Of a stretch of 23,942 nt of DNA, positions 15,892 to 23,669 are shown piece after piece. A program made the translations under genes and the position numbers. Source of the DNA: Treponema sp. UBA7590 (GTDB taxonomy: Bacteria; Spirochaetota; Spirochaetia; Treponematales; Treponemataceae); NCBI GenBank assembly GCA_002478955.1, contig DLKK01000002.1:12467-36408 (forward strand). Reading direction: 5' to 3'. Below the pieces are notes generated by a model. That model did not search any database, had not been told where the DNA came from, and saw only the letters and a list, made by a program, of their open reading frames with translations. Position 1 is the first letter of the stretch, and the number at the start of each line of letters is the position of its first letter.

Positions 15892-16659
15892 TTATTTCCA
15901 GAAAAGTTCTGATTCAAAACAAGTTGAACCGGATTGTTTTCCTACAATTGTTATTTTTTTCTCTTTGTCACAGAAATTTCCGAAAAGTTCGATTTTTTCG
16001 CCTTGCACAGCTTCATTGTTGTAGTTAATCCTGAAATCTGAAAATTCTTTTCCTTGATATTCTGGTGGTAGGCAATCAATCACAAAAGCTCCGTAGCGGG
16101 CATTGTTCATATGTCCGTTTCCGTCAATATCGCTATACCAAATCGGGCGTTCAAGAATCTGTGTCATTTCTGAAGGCATAGAAATTTTTCCAGCAGAAAG
16201 GCAGTTATGTTCTGTTTGAATTGTAGGTTCTTTCCGCAACGTGAAATCCTTGATTTTCATAAGCCGGCGTTTGTTCAGATCAACTAGAAGCCATGTTGAA
16301 ATTCCGCTTACAAGGTTTTCATTTGTTTCTGAGTCGAAAATTTCATAGGCGCGGACAAACTGAAGAGGTTCAGGTTTTTCCTCCCAGGTCTTTATTGTGA
16401 TTTTCTGGTTTCCGACTGGCATTTTGTGGAACCTGAACGCTTGCCTTGAGACAAGAATCCCGAATCCTTTGGCCGTAAGAATGTCGTAGCTCATCATGCG
16501 CTGATTAAAATCTTCTACGGCCACATCTGTCACAATCCGCAAAAGCTCAAAAAGACTTAATTTGTGATGCAAGTCGCACTGGCAAAAGTAAACCTGATTT
16601 TCGCTGAAAAATTGAAAATTCGGGCCATCAACTTCGTGCCATTGTTTATATTCTGTCAT
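15892..16659 (-). CDS. Acyl-ACP thioesterase (FatA/FatB-like)
   Basis: A 255-residue protein with the double hot-dog layout of the acyl-ACP thioesterase family. The first half has the LFELLRIVTDVAVED helix region and VSRQAFRFHKMP. The second half carries the catalytic segment DGNGHMNNARY with Asp179, Asn181 and His183, and a matching Glu216 (NYNNEAVQG), the pattern known from plant FatB. It would release free fatty acids from acyl carrier protein in the cytoplasm. GGAGG precedes the ATG. It lies 23 bp after hisF on the same strand, an unrelated pathway that may simply share a transcript. Confidence 0.9.
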   Translation of the reverse strand: MTEYKQWHEVDGPNFQFFSENQVYFCQCDLHHKLSLFELLRIVTDVAVEDFNQRMMSYDILTAKGFGILVSRQAFRFHKMPVGNQKITIKTWEEKPEPLQFVRAYEIFDSETNENLVSGISTWLLVDLNKRRLMKIKDFTLRKEPTIQTEHNCLSAGKISMPSEMTQILERPIWYSDIDGNGHMNNARYGAFVIDCLPPEYQGKEFSDFRINYNNEAVQGEKIELFGNFCDKEKKITIVGKQSGSTCFESELFWK

Positions 16660-16682
16660 TTTTTCCTCCGAAATAAAAAAAG

Positions 16683-17447
16683 TTACAGGCGGACAGGAAT
16701 CCTATCTTTTTTCAGGGAATCTTTTATTGAATTCACAGTGTATTTTCCAGAATGAACCATTGTCGCAATCAATGCGGCGTCCGCTTTTCCCTCTGTAAGA
16801 ACTTTCGCCATGTGCTCAGGCGTTCCTGCACCACCGGAAGCAATTACAGGAACAGAAACTGCCTCTGAAATCATTTTTGTAAGCTGAATATCGTAGCCAT
16901 TCTTTGTGCCGTCTGCATCCATTGAGTTCAACACAATTTCTCCGGCGCCAAGCTCAACTGCTTTGATTGCCCATTCGCGCGCATCCAGTCCGGTTTCTAC
17001 GCGTCCGCCATGAATTGTTGTTCCATATCCGCTTGGTTTTGTAGGATCTTTTTTTACATCCATTCCAAGAACAATGCATTGCGACCCGAAAATTTTTGCG
17101 CCTTCTTTTATGAGTTCAGGATTTTTCACAGCCGGACTGTTCAGGCTTACTTTTTCAGCACCTGCAAGGATTGTCTGTCTTATATCTTCTATTGTATTGA
17201 TTCCGCCGCCAACGCAAAAAGGAATAAATACTTGGCTCGCGACCTTTGAGATAAGCTCAAGAATCGGTCCTCTTCCACGGGCAGATGCGATAATATCGTA
17301 GAAAACAAGCTCATCAACACCTTGCCGGTAATATTCCGCAGCCATTTCGACTGGATCTCCAATATCAACATTGTTCAGAAATTTTACACCTTTTGTGGTT
17401 CTTCCGTCTTTTACATCCAGACAAACAATAATCCTTTTTTTCAGCAT
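16683..17447 (-). CDS. hisF: Imidazole glycerol phosphate synthase cyclase subunit
   Basis: The 254-residue (beta/alpha)8 barrel has the family catalytic acids exactly at Asp11 (IIVCLDVKDG) and Asp130 (IVLGMDVKKD), with phosphate-binding loops FCVGGGI (77-83) and VIASGGAGT. The length is standard. With HisH it makes imidazole glycerol phosphate and AICAR from PRFAR, the fifth step of histidine synthesis. Its ATG overlaps the hisH stop by 7 nt, the usual coupling for this complex. No other histidine genes lie in the window. Confidence 0.95.
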   Translation of the reverse strand: MLKKRIIVCLDVKDGRTTKGVKFLNNVDIGDPVEMAAEYYRQGVDELVFYDIIASARGRGPILELISKVASQVFIPFCVGGGINTIEDIRQTILAGAEKVSLNSPAVKNPELIKEGAKIFGSQCIVLGMDVKKDPTKPSGYGTTIHGGRVETGLDAREWAIKAVELGAGEIVLNSMDADGTKNGYDIQLTKMISEAVSVPVIASGGAGTPEHMAKVLTEGKADAALIATMVHSGKYTVNSIKDSLKKDRIPVRL

Positions 17448-18082
17448 GATTTTTCCCCCACAAAATTTCTTAAAATCTGAAGTCCTTTTTCGCCTGATTT
17501 TTCCGGATGAAACTGAAAAACCGTTATGTTGTCTTTTTCAATGCAGGATGGGACTTTGATTCCGTAGTCGCAAGTCGCTTTGATTACAGATTTATCTTCC
17601 GGGCAAATCACGTAGGAATGCACGAAGTAAAAATCTGAATGTTCAGAAATTTTCTCAAAAAGCGAAGAACCACCGTTTGTGAAAGTCAAATCATTCCAGC
17701 CCATGTGCGGACATTTTAAGGAGCCGTCAATATTTTTACCGGATTCTTTCCATAATTTCTTAAAATGCCTGATTTTGCCGGGAATCAGTCCAAGACATTC
17801 AACATTGCCTTCTTCTGAAAAATCAAAAATTATCTGCGCTCCAAGGCAAAATCCCGCGAGTTTTCTTCCACTTTTCACAAAATCTTTCAAGAAAATATCA
17901 AATCCTGTTCTTTTTAGCTGTTCCATCGCGTAAGCGGCGTCTCCGACTCCTGGAAAAATAATTTTTTCACAATTTTCAAGCTCGGCCGGATTTTTTGAAA
18001 GCACAAATTTTGCGTTCAGAAATTTTAAAGCTCGCTCTACGCTTGTTATATTTCCTGCGTTGTAATCAATAATTCCAATCAT
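17441..18082 (-). CDS. hisH: Imidazole glycerol phosphate synthase glutaminase subunit
   Basis: A 213-residue class I glutamine amidotransferase. It starts MIGIIDYNAGNITSVERAL, the HisH N-terminus, and has the oxyanion segment PGVGDA, nucleophile Cys79 (AGFCLGAQIIF) and the His192/Glu194 pair in QFHPEKSG. It supplies ammonia to HisF through the barrel. The nucleophile elbow reads GFCLGAQ instead of the common GICLGMQ, a mild change. There is no ribosome site; TATAAT ends 6 nt before the ATG, so the message may be leaderless. First gene of hisH-hisF-thioesterase. Confidence 0.95.
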   Translation of the reverse strand: MIGIIDYNAGNITSVERALKFLNAKFVLSKNPAELENCEKIIFPGVGDAAYAMEQLKRTGFDIFLKDFVKSGRKLAGFCLGAQIIFDFSEEGNVECLGLIPGKIRHFKKLWKESGKNIDGSLKCPHMGWNDLTFTNGGSSLFEKISEHSDFYFVHSYVICPEDKSVIKATCDYGIKVPSCIEKDNITVFQFHPEKSGEKGLQILRNFVGEKSC

Positions 18083-18088
18083 AGGAAT

Positions 18089-18117
18089 ATTATAGAAATT
18101 CCAGGAAATTAATTCAA
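18089..18117 (-). promoter_or_regulatory. hisH promoter, apparently leaderless
   Basis: On the minus strand TTGAAT (18112-18117), a 17-bp spacer and a perfect TATAAT (18089-18094) are followed by 6 nt and then the hisH ATG. The predicted transcription start falls on the start codon. Confidence 0.6.
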
Positions 18118-18174
18118 TTAATAAGAAGATTTTCTTTTTGTAAAAATCTGCATTGTTTTTGCCGATAAAAAATT

Positions 18175-18444
18175 ATGAAAATCTCGGAACTTTTGCCAAT
18201 TTTAAAGCAAGTTTTTACAAATCCGTATGTAATCGGAACTGCGGTTATTGTGATATTTTTTATGAATTTCTGTTGTTTTGTCTGCAATTATAAGAAAAAG
18301 CCGCCAAAATCCAAGAAGAAAAAAACTGCGAAACCAGCGGCTCCAGCACCTGCTGCATCTAATGAACAGACTGGAAATGCGGAAAATTCTGCTCAACCTG
18401 CTGCATCCGAAGAAAAAACTTCCGCGCAAAAACAAAACTCCTGA
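18175..18444 (+). CDS. Small single-pass membrane protein with Lys-rich and Ala/Pro tail
   Basis: An 89-residue protein that I do not recognise. Residues about 17-38 form one membrane helix (YVIGTAVIVIFFMNFCCFVC). Then comes a very basic stretch with KKKPPKSKKKK, and a disordered Ala/Pro/Gln/Glu tail to the end. The charge pattern predicts a cytoplasmic tail. It is probably a true gene because a strong terminator sits 8 nt after the stop and the layout is a coherent membrane anchor plus linker. There is no clear ribosome site; a weak GATAAA lies 5 nt before the ATG. It is divergent from hisH and convergent with recQ. Confidence 0.65.
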   Translation: MKISELLPILKQVFTNPYVIGTAVIVIFFMNFCCFVCNYKKKPPKSKKKKTAKPAAPAPAASNEQTGNAENSAQPAASEEKTSAQKQNS

Positions 18445-18736
18445 CTCTTGCAAACCGGAAAAATCTGTTTTTTCCGGTTTTATTTTTCCGTCTTATTTTC
18501 AATCTTCCTTTCCACGGCCACTTGCAGATTTCTATTTTCCGTTTTGACAAAAGACTTTCTAGCACCGCACAAAAACTTTCATGATTCCAGACATTCACCG
18601 TTGTAAAAGGAGTTATCCGGCTGTTCATGTAGTTTACGAAAAATTTTTCAAATTTTTCCCTTGTAAAATATTTTTCACACAAATCAATCATTTTAAATGC
18701 GATTTCTTCGTCATCAGGAACATTCCATGAAGGCAT
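18359..18736 (-). pseudogene. Displaced C-terminal part of RecQ in the -1 frame
   Basis: Immediately at the A7 run (minus strand, 18736-18742) the frame that is -1 relative to recQ opens and codes MPSWNVPDDEEIAF and onward to WPWKGRLKI (ending near 18494), which resembles the last strand region of RecQ-like helicases. It has no ribosome site of its own at 18736. Beyond about 18490 the frame runs through the hairpin at 18452-18487 and the antisense of the small membrane gene, so the true end is unclear and a second lesion is possible. It is best read as the missing end of recQ after an indel, a programmed slip or a sequence error. Confidence 0.5.
18452..18487 (+). terminator. Rho-independent terminator of the small membrane protein gene
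   Basis: AAACCGGAAAAA (18452-18463) pairs perfectly with TTTTTCCGGTTT (18469-18480), with a 5-nt loop and then TTTATTTTT-type U-rich sequence. The A-rich left arm also allows some function for minus-strand transcripts from recQ. Confidence 0.88.
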
Positions 18737-20127
18737 TTTTTTGATGAAAGATGTTGTCTTGAAATATTATGAAAGTCAACAATTTTTCCTGCGGTTTTTA
18801 TTTTTACAGGAAACCATCTGAAAAATGCGCTAATTTTTTTTCTGTCAGCAGATTTTATTTTCTGTGCATTTTCAATTTCCTTTGAGCGGCAAATATCACA
18901 TCCGCTGCATACAGCCTGTTCAGCTCCTAGCGCGTCCAGTAAAACTTGCCGCCTGCAATTCCTCGTCTCCGCAAATTTTTTCAACGCCGCTTTTCGGCTT
19001 CCTGCTGGAAATTCCGCAAATCTTAAAGAATCTTCAAAATTCCACAAAAGAATCGCATTCGCAACGCTTCCGTCCCTTCCGCCACGCCCGGCTTCCTGAA
19101 TGTACGCTTCCGCAGTTTGCGGCGGATCCAGATGAACTACCGTATGAATGTCCTTCTTGTCAACTCCCATTCCATAAGCGCAGGTCGCACACAAAATCGC
19201 ATCTTTCTGGCTAAAAAACCATTCCTCAATTTTCGTTTTTTCCGCGCGTTCCATTCCGGCGTGGTAAAACCTTGCAGTTTCAGGCCCAAACGCTGTGTTC
19301 AGTTCCTGAGCCATGTCTTCAGTCCGACTTCTTGTTCCGCAAAAAATAATCATAGGGCGTGCTTCCGTTTTTGCAAGGACAAGAGCCGCTGTCTTTTTAG
19401 AGGCAACTTTTTTCACATAATAATGGATATTCGAACGGTCGCTCTCGCTTCTCACAATATGCGCCTCACCGTCAAAAAGAACATCAGAAATCCGCGCAAG
19501 AACTTCAGGTGAAGCCGTGGCAGTAAAAGCCGTTACCACCGCAACTTCAAGTTTTTTTATGATTTTTCCAAGCTCAAGGTACGCCGGTCTGAAAGAATCT
19601 CCCCATTCGCTTACGCAATGCGCCTCGTCAATCGCGATGTGCGAAATTTCATACATTTTCAGCCGCCCGATCAATTTTTCATCCAGAAGAATTTCCGGAT
19701 TCGCGATTATTATTTTTGCTCCATCATCCAGAAGCCTGAAATTTGCGCAGCGTTCCTCGTCAGTCTGTCCACCACGAAAAATCGCGACTTTTATTCCACC
19801 TTCAACCATCCGCCGGTGCTGATCGCTCATCAACGCAAGCAGCGGATAAACCACGAGCGTCGGTCCATCCATCAGAATCGCCGGAATCTGAAAACACAAC
19901 GATTTTCCCGCGCCAGTGGGCAAGAGCACAATCTGTTTTCCTTCGCAATCCAAAAGCTCCTTGTCGCATTCACGTTTTTTTAGCGCAGAATACGAATCCA
20001 TAATGTTCGCCACGACCAGCCTTTGCCACGGAAAAAGATATTTTATCCCAAAATTTTCCAGTGCAGCCATTGCAGCCGAATCATCACAAAAAAAATTGTC
20101 CGCATCAAATTTTACAATCTCGTTCAT
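18688..20127 (-). CDS. recQ: RecQ-family ATP-dependent DNA helicase, probably frameshifted near its end
   Basis: Superfamily 2 helicase that unwinds DNA 3'-5' in repair. I take the start at the ATG 20125-20127 (MNEIVKFD, preceded by GGCGG); a longer in-frame start at 20214 would add 29 residues that look like noise. Motifs: Q-motif region LFPWQRL, Walker A LLPTGAGKS (K75), DEAH box plus aromatic loop IDEAHCVSEWGDSFRP (near 166-181), FTATASP, IIFCGTRSR, and motif V-VI ATCAYGMGVDKKD to EAGRGGRDG. A zinc cluster is visible as a Cys in RNCRRQ plus CSGCDIC. There is no HRDC domain. An insertion of about 15 residues precedes Walker A. At 18736-18742 the frame meets A7; after it this frame gives only a short Lys-rich tail, while the -1 frame carries RecQ-like sequence. 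Confidence 0.88.
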   Translation of the reverse strand: MNEIVKFDADNFFCDDSAAMAALENFGIKYLFPWQRLVVANIMDSYSALKKRECDKELLDCEGKQIVLLPTGAGKSLCFQIPAILMDGPTLVVYPLLALMSDQHRRMVEGGIKVAIFRGGQTDEERCANFRLLDDGAKIIIANPEILLDEKLIGRLKMYEISHIAIDEAHCVSEWGDSFRPAYLELGKIIKKLEVAVVTAFTATASPEVLARISDVLFDGEAHIVRSESDRSNIHYYVKKVASKKTAALVLAKTEARPMIIFCGTRSRTEDMAQELNTAFGPETARFYHAGMERAEKTKIEEWFFSQKDAILCATCAYGMGVDKKDIHTVVHLDPPQTAEAYIQEAGRGGRDGSVANAILLWNFEDSLRFAEFPAGSRKAALKKFAETRNCRRQVLLDALGAEQAVCSGCDICRSKEIENAQKIKSADRKKISAFFRWFPVKIKTAGKIVDFHNISRQHLSSKKCLHGMFLMTKKSHLK

Positions 20128-20610
20128 TTTATCCGCCAAATTTATATCGCAAAAAAAAATCAAAAACGGAAATAAATGCACACTTTTTTTTCTTTTTCGG
20201 ACGCAAATTACCACAGCAACGGGCTTTCCGGGGTTTCATTGCTCTGCAAAAAGCCTGCGGCTTTCCCCTCCAATCCCGCGTAAGATTCTCTTTCAGCCTT
20301 TTGTCATTTCCGCCGATAATAAATCTGATTTTGGATTTTCTGCTCGTTATAAAATTTGTCGCTGAATCCTCAAATTGAATGAGCGCGAAGGAAAAAGGCA
20401 AGTTTGGCGTCCTTGAAGCACTTTTTGCCGCATGGCATAAAAGAATTATTTAGGATTTTACAAAGTAAAACCGCAAATAATTCTTCCAAAAAAATGCTTC
20501 ACCATAGCCAAATCTTGACTTTTGACTGGAAGCTTATTCAATTTCTTTCAGAATTTGTAATTTTTTGCGGTTATAGAAAATTCAAATTTCACATTTCAAT
20601 CCGAGGTTTT
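20128..20610. other. 483-bp intergenic region between recQ and the OmpA-domain gene
   Basis: No supported gene. An open frame extends upstream of the OmpA-domain gene from 20404 but encodes no signal peptide or ribosome site there. Contents: TATAAA about 13 nt before the recQ ATG (minus strand); a GC-rich patch at about 20212-20280 with the short hairpin AAAGCC-TGC-GGCTTT (20250-20264); a nested inverted repeat at 20415-20500; and the tandem TTGACTTTTGACT at 20515-20527. No well-spaced promoter for the downstream gene could be assigned. Confidence 0.6.
20415..20500. repeat. Nested inverted repeat in the recQ-ompA intergenic region
   Basis: Inner arms AAGAATTATTT (20441-20451) and AAATAATTCTT (20475-20485) pair over 11 bp. 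Outer arms GAAGCA (20415-20420) and TGCTTC (20495-20500) pair over 6 bp. The interval could fold into a two-step stem in RNA or be a decayed mobile repeat. Confidence 0.5.
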
Positions 20611-21849
20611 ATGAAAAAATCCATTTTTTCCGCATTCTTTTTATTTTTCACTTTTTTCGTTTTTTGCCAGGATGAGCCGCAGAATTCAAAACTTTTAAAG
20701 TTCAAATTCCACAAAGGTGACAAAAGCCGGATTCTTTCAACTGTAAATGAGGACGTCTATCTGAACGGAATGTTGAACCACAAATCCGTTATTCTGAACC
20801 GGATTTCAAGCGAAGTTACAGACGTTTTGCCCGATGGCTCAGGAACTTGCAGCGCAATTTTTATGACTTCAGAAAGCGCAACGACCGGAAACGGCGTTTT
20901 TGCCGAAAATTACACTTGGGGCGAAGAATACAAAAGCATTTTTACGCGCGATACGACCGGAAAATACAAAATTGACGACATTTATTTTATGCCGACCGTA
21001 CGCGATGTGCCGAAATTCCCTGAATATCCTGTAAAACCAGGCGATTCTTGGCAGGCGGAAGGGCATGAAGCCCACGATATGCGTCGGACTTTCAATATCC
21101 AGAAGCCTTTTAAAGTTCCTTTTGTTGCTGATTATGAATATGTTGGCGACATAACTGATGAAAATGGAAAAACATTAAGCAAAATCACCATTTTTTACAA
21201 ACTTTATTTTGAAAGTCCTTTGCAAGGCTCGTACAACCAGAATTATGGAAATCTTCCGCATATCACAAAAGGTTATTCAAACCAGACTGTTTTTTGGGAC
21301 AACGAGTGCGGAACAATCGACCATTATTCCGAGGAATTCCGGATTATGATAGAAACTTTTCTTGGCGACCAGATTCTTTTCACTGGAACGGCCCATGCTG
21401 AAGTTACAGAATTTGAGCGCGTTAACACAAAAGAAAACCGGGAAAAAATTTCTGAGACTTTGAGCAATCTTGGCATAGAAAATGTTGACGTAAAGGAAAA
21501 TGAGAAAGGGCTTACAATTTCAATTGAAAATATCCAGTTTTTGCCTGATTCTTCAGAACTGATTCCAGCTGAGAAAGAAAAACTTGCGCGCATCGCAGAA
21601 ATATTGAAAGGTTTTGACAATGATCTTCTTATAACCGGGCATTGCGCAAACCGTGGAACGCTCCGCAACCAGCAGCTTATCTCCGAGCAGCGTGCGGCAT
21701 CTGTTGCGCGTTATCTTTCCGAACTGAAAGTCAGGGATCCAAAATGTATTTTCACGCAAGGCAAAGGCGCTTCCGAACCAGTGGCGTCCAACGCAACTGA
21801 ATCTGGCAGGGCAAGAAACCGCCGCGTTGAAATCACAATCATGGATGAA
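20611..21849 (+). CDS. Exported protein with C-terminal OmpA-like domain
   Basis: I place the start at 20611 (MKKSIFSAFFLFFTFFVFCQ), which gives a clean signal peptide and a GAGG site at 20603-20606; the frame stays open upstream without support. The mature part of about 390 residues has a beta-rich N-terminal region (about 24-290) that I do not recognise and an OmpA-like peptidoglycan-associated domain at about 300-413 (FLPDSSELIPAEKEKL, LLITGHCANRG, SEQRAASVARYL, GRARNRRVEITI). The conserved Arg is present (R361), but the Asp that normally follows GHT (as in GHTDN) is Ala346, so peptidoglycan binding may be altered. A lipoprotein form via Cys19 is possible but the lipobox is poor. It is expected in the periplasm or outer membrane as an envelope anchor. 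The TAA stop is included at 21850-21852. Confidence 0.85.
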
Positions 21850-21899
21850 TAATTTTTTGCGCGGATTGTTGATTTTTTTAGAATTCAACATTTAATCAA

Positions 21900-23579
21900 T
21901 TATTCAGCAAGTGTGCTCGCCAGATTCAGCAGAGCAGACTTGTTTCCTGAAATATATTCCTCGCAGCGTTCTTGTGGCATCGGTTTTCCAAGCAAAAATC
22001 CCTGGATTATGTTGCAGTTGAATTTGCGCAAAAGTTCAAGCTGGGAATTTTGCTCAACGCCTTCTGCGATTGTTGTAAGCCCCATATTTGAAACCATTGA
22101 GATTATTGAATTTGTGATGTTCGCCTGGATTCCATTTTTCGATGTTATGTCATTTATAAAAGATTTGTCGATTTTTAAAGTATCCAGCGGAAGCATCTGC
22201 AGATAGCTCAATGAAGAATAACCTGTTCCAAAATCATCCAGAGAAACCCTAAAGCCCATGTCCTTCAGTATTTTAAGTTTTGAAACGGCATCGTCCATGT
22301 TGTCAATCATGATTCCTTCTGTGATTTCAATTTCAATGAAATTCGGGTTCAAATCATAAGTTCTAAGCAAATTCTGAAGTTCAACCAGAATATCAGTCTG
22401 CTTAAGTTGAATCGGCGAAAGATTTACAGAAATAACGCCCTTAAAATTGAATTTTGTCTGCCATCTTTTTAGCGTTGAAAAAGCTGTGTTCAGAACCCAA
22501 GTTCCAATCGGCAGAATGAGTCCGCATTCTTCTGCAAGCGGAATAAAAACTGAAGGAGGAATCTGGCCGTATTGTTCGTCGTGCCAACGGATCAGCGCCT
22601 CAAAACCGCGCAGTTCTCCGCTTTTTGCGTCAAATTGCGGCTGGTAGAAAAGCGAAAATTTGCTTGAAAGAACCGCTTGCGTCATCCTGTTCTGTATGTT
22701 CAGTTTCTGGATGAAAATTCTCTGCATGTCGGGCTTAAAAAATTGGAACTGATTTTTTCCGTCTTTTTTTGCTGAATGCATTGCAATATCCGCAAAACGC
22801 AAAAGCTCTTCCTTGTCGCATGAGTTGTCCGGATAAACAGAAATTCCTCCAGAAACATTTATCTCTTGAATCATAAACGCTTCAAGGATTGTGTCGGTGA
22901 TGTTTCCGATAGAGTCTGCTGAAATAACATTTTGGATTACGGCAAGAAATTCATCGCCGCCAAAACGGTATGCGCTTATAATCCGCTTTGAAAACTGATT
23001 GAGAATCCCGGCGGCTTTTTTTATAATCTCGTCGCCGGCCTGATGACCTTTAGCATCATTTATGTTCTTTATGTTGTCAATGTTTATAAGAAGAAGCCCC
23101 AGCTTGTTGCCTTCGAATTCCGCTCGTTCCAATTTATGAGGAAATTCCTCGTCAAATTCGTTTCTGTTCGGAAGAGAAGTCAATGAGTCCAAAAAGGCTG
23201 TGTCCCTAAGTTTTTGCTCGTTGTTTTTCTTTTCGGTTATATTCAAAAGATTCACAACAATCAATCCGTCGTTTGTGCCGCGAATCTGGACTTCAAACCA
23301 TGAATTGCTAAGCTCCGAATAATAATCAATCGGCGCGACAAAAATTCCATTCAATGCTTTGTCGCCAAGGTCAATCCACGGAACTGTGTGGTTCAGCAAA
23401 TTCTTGAATTCTGAAAATTTATGGCAAGCTGAAATTTTTGGGCTTACAGAGTCAAAAAAACTTTTATTTGCAAATACAAGCTCAAAATCAATAATCTTAG
23501 AACCGGCACGGATTGGTTTTGCAATCAGAATCGGTGAAGAAAATGCGTTTAAAATCGAAGAAAAATCCGGTTCATTCAT
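21900..23579 (-). CDS. GGDEF-EAL cyclic-di-GMP signalling protein with N-terminal PAS-like sensor
   Basis: A 559-residue cytoplasmic protein without membrane segments. Residues about 5-120 look like a PAS-type sensor (SSPILIAKPIRAGSKIIDFE through IVVNLLNITEKK). The GGDEF domain follows (DSLTSLPNRNEFDE, then intact GGDEF at 207-211). The EAL domain (about 290-545) has intact EAL at 327-329, NLSPIQL, EIEITEG, loop-6 DDFGTGYSSLSYL, KIDKSF, IAEGVE and GFLLGKP. Both catalytic motifs are kept, so it could make and break c-di-GMP; often one activity dominates, and sequence alone does not tell which. The signal sensed is unknown. It has a near-consensus promoter with no leader. Confidence 0.95.
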   Translation of the reverse strand: MNEPDFSSILNAFSSPILIAKPIRAGSKIIDFELVFANKSFFDSVSPKISACHKFSEFKNLLNHTVPWIDLGDKALNGIFVAPIDYYSELSNSWFEVQIRGTNDGLIVVNLLNITEKKNNEQKLRDTAFLDSLTSLPNRNEFDEEFPHKLERAEFEGNKLGLLLINIDNIKNINDAKGHQAGDEIIKKAAGILNQFSKRIISAYRFGGDEFLAVIQNVISADSIGNITDTILEAFMIQEINVSGGISVYPDNSCDKEELLRFADIAMHSAKKDGKNQFQFFKPDMQRIFIQKLNIQNRMTQAVLSSKFSLFYQPQFDAKSGELRGFEALIRWHDEQYGQIPPSVFIPLAEECGLILPIGTWVLNTAFSTLKRWQTKFNFKGVISVNLSPIQLKQTDILVELQNLLRTYDLNPNFIEIEITEGIMIDNMDDAVSKLKILKDMGFRVSLDDFGTGYSSLSYLQMLPLDTLKIDKSFINDITSKNGIQANITNSIISMVSNMGLTTIAEGVEQNSQLELLRKFNCNIIQGFLLGKPMPQERCEEYISGNKSALLNLASTLAE

Positions 23580-23585
23580 AAAGCA

Positions 23586-23614
23586 ATTTTAAGTGCAAAA
23601 ATACCATTTGTCAA
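23586..23614 (-). promoter_or_regulatory. Strong leaderless-type promoter of the GGDEF-EAL gene
   Basis: On the minus strand TTGACA (23609-23614), a 17-bp spacer and TAAAAT (23586-23591) make a near-perfect housekeeping promoter. Only 6 nt separate the -10 from the ATG, and no ribosome site is present. The -35 overlaps the T tract of the upstream terminator. Confidence 0.75.
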
Positions 23615-23646
23615 AAAAAATAGCTGGAAATTTTGAATTTTCCAGC
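23613..23646 (-). terminator. Rho-independent terminator of the PotD-like gene
   Basis: On the minus strand GCTGGAAA (23639-23646) pairs with TTTCCAGC (23623-23630), followed by TA and T8 (23613-23620). It lies 24 bp after the stop of the PotD-like gene. Confidence 0.88.
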
Positions 23647-23669
23647 CATCATTAAAATTTTATCAGTTT

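Noticed and set aside
20129..20401. 90-codon minus-strand frame in the recQ-ompA gap
   Set aside because: Composition changes sharply along it, it crosses the GC-rich patch, and no ribosome site or domain supports it. It is more likely a repeat read as protein.
20404..20610. In-frame upstream extension of the OmpA-domain gene
   Set aside because: It would place the obvious signal peptide at residue 70 and starts at a TTG without a ribosome site.
21867..21893. Terminator between the OmpA-domain gene and the GGDEF-EAL gene
   Set aside because: Only a 6-bp TGTTGA/TCAACA stem and a three-base T tail were found, too weak to call.
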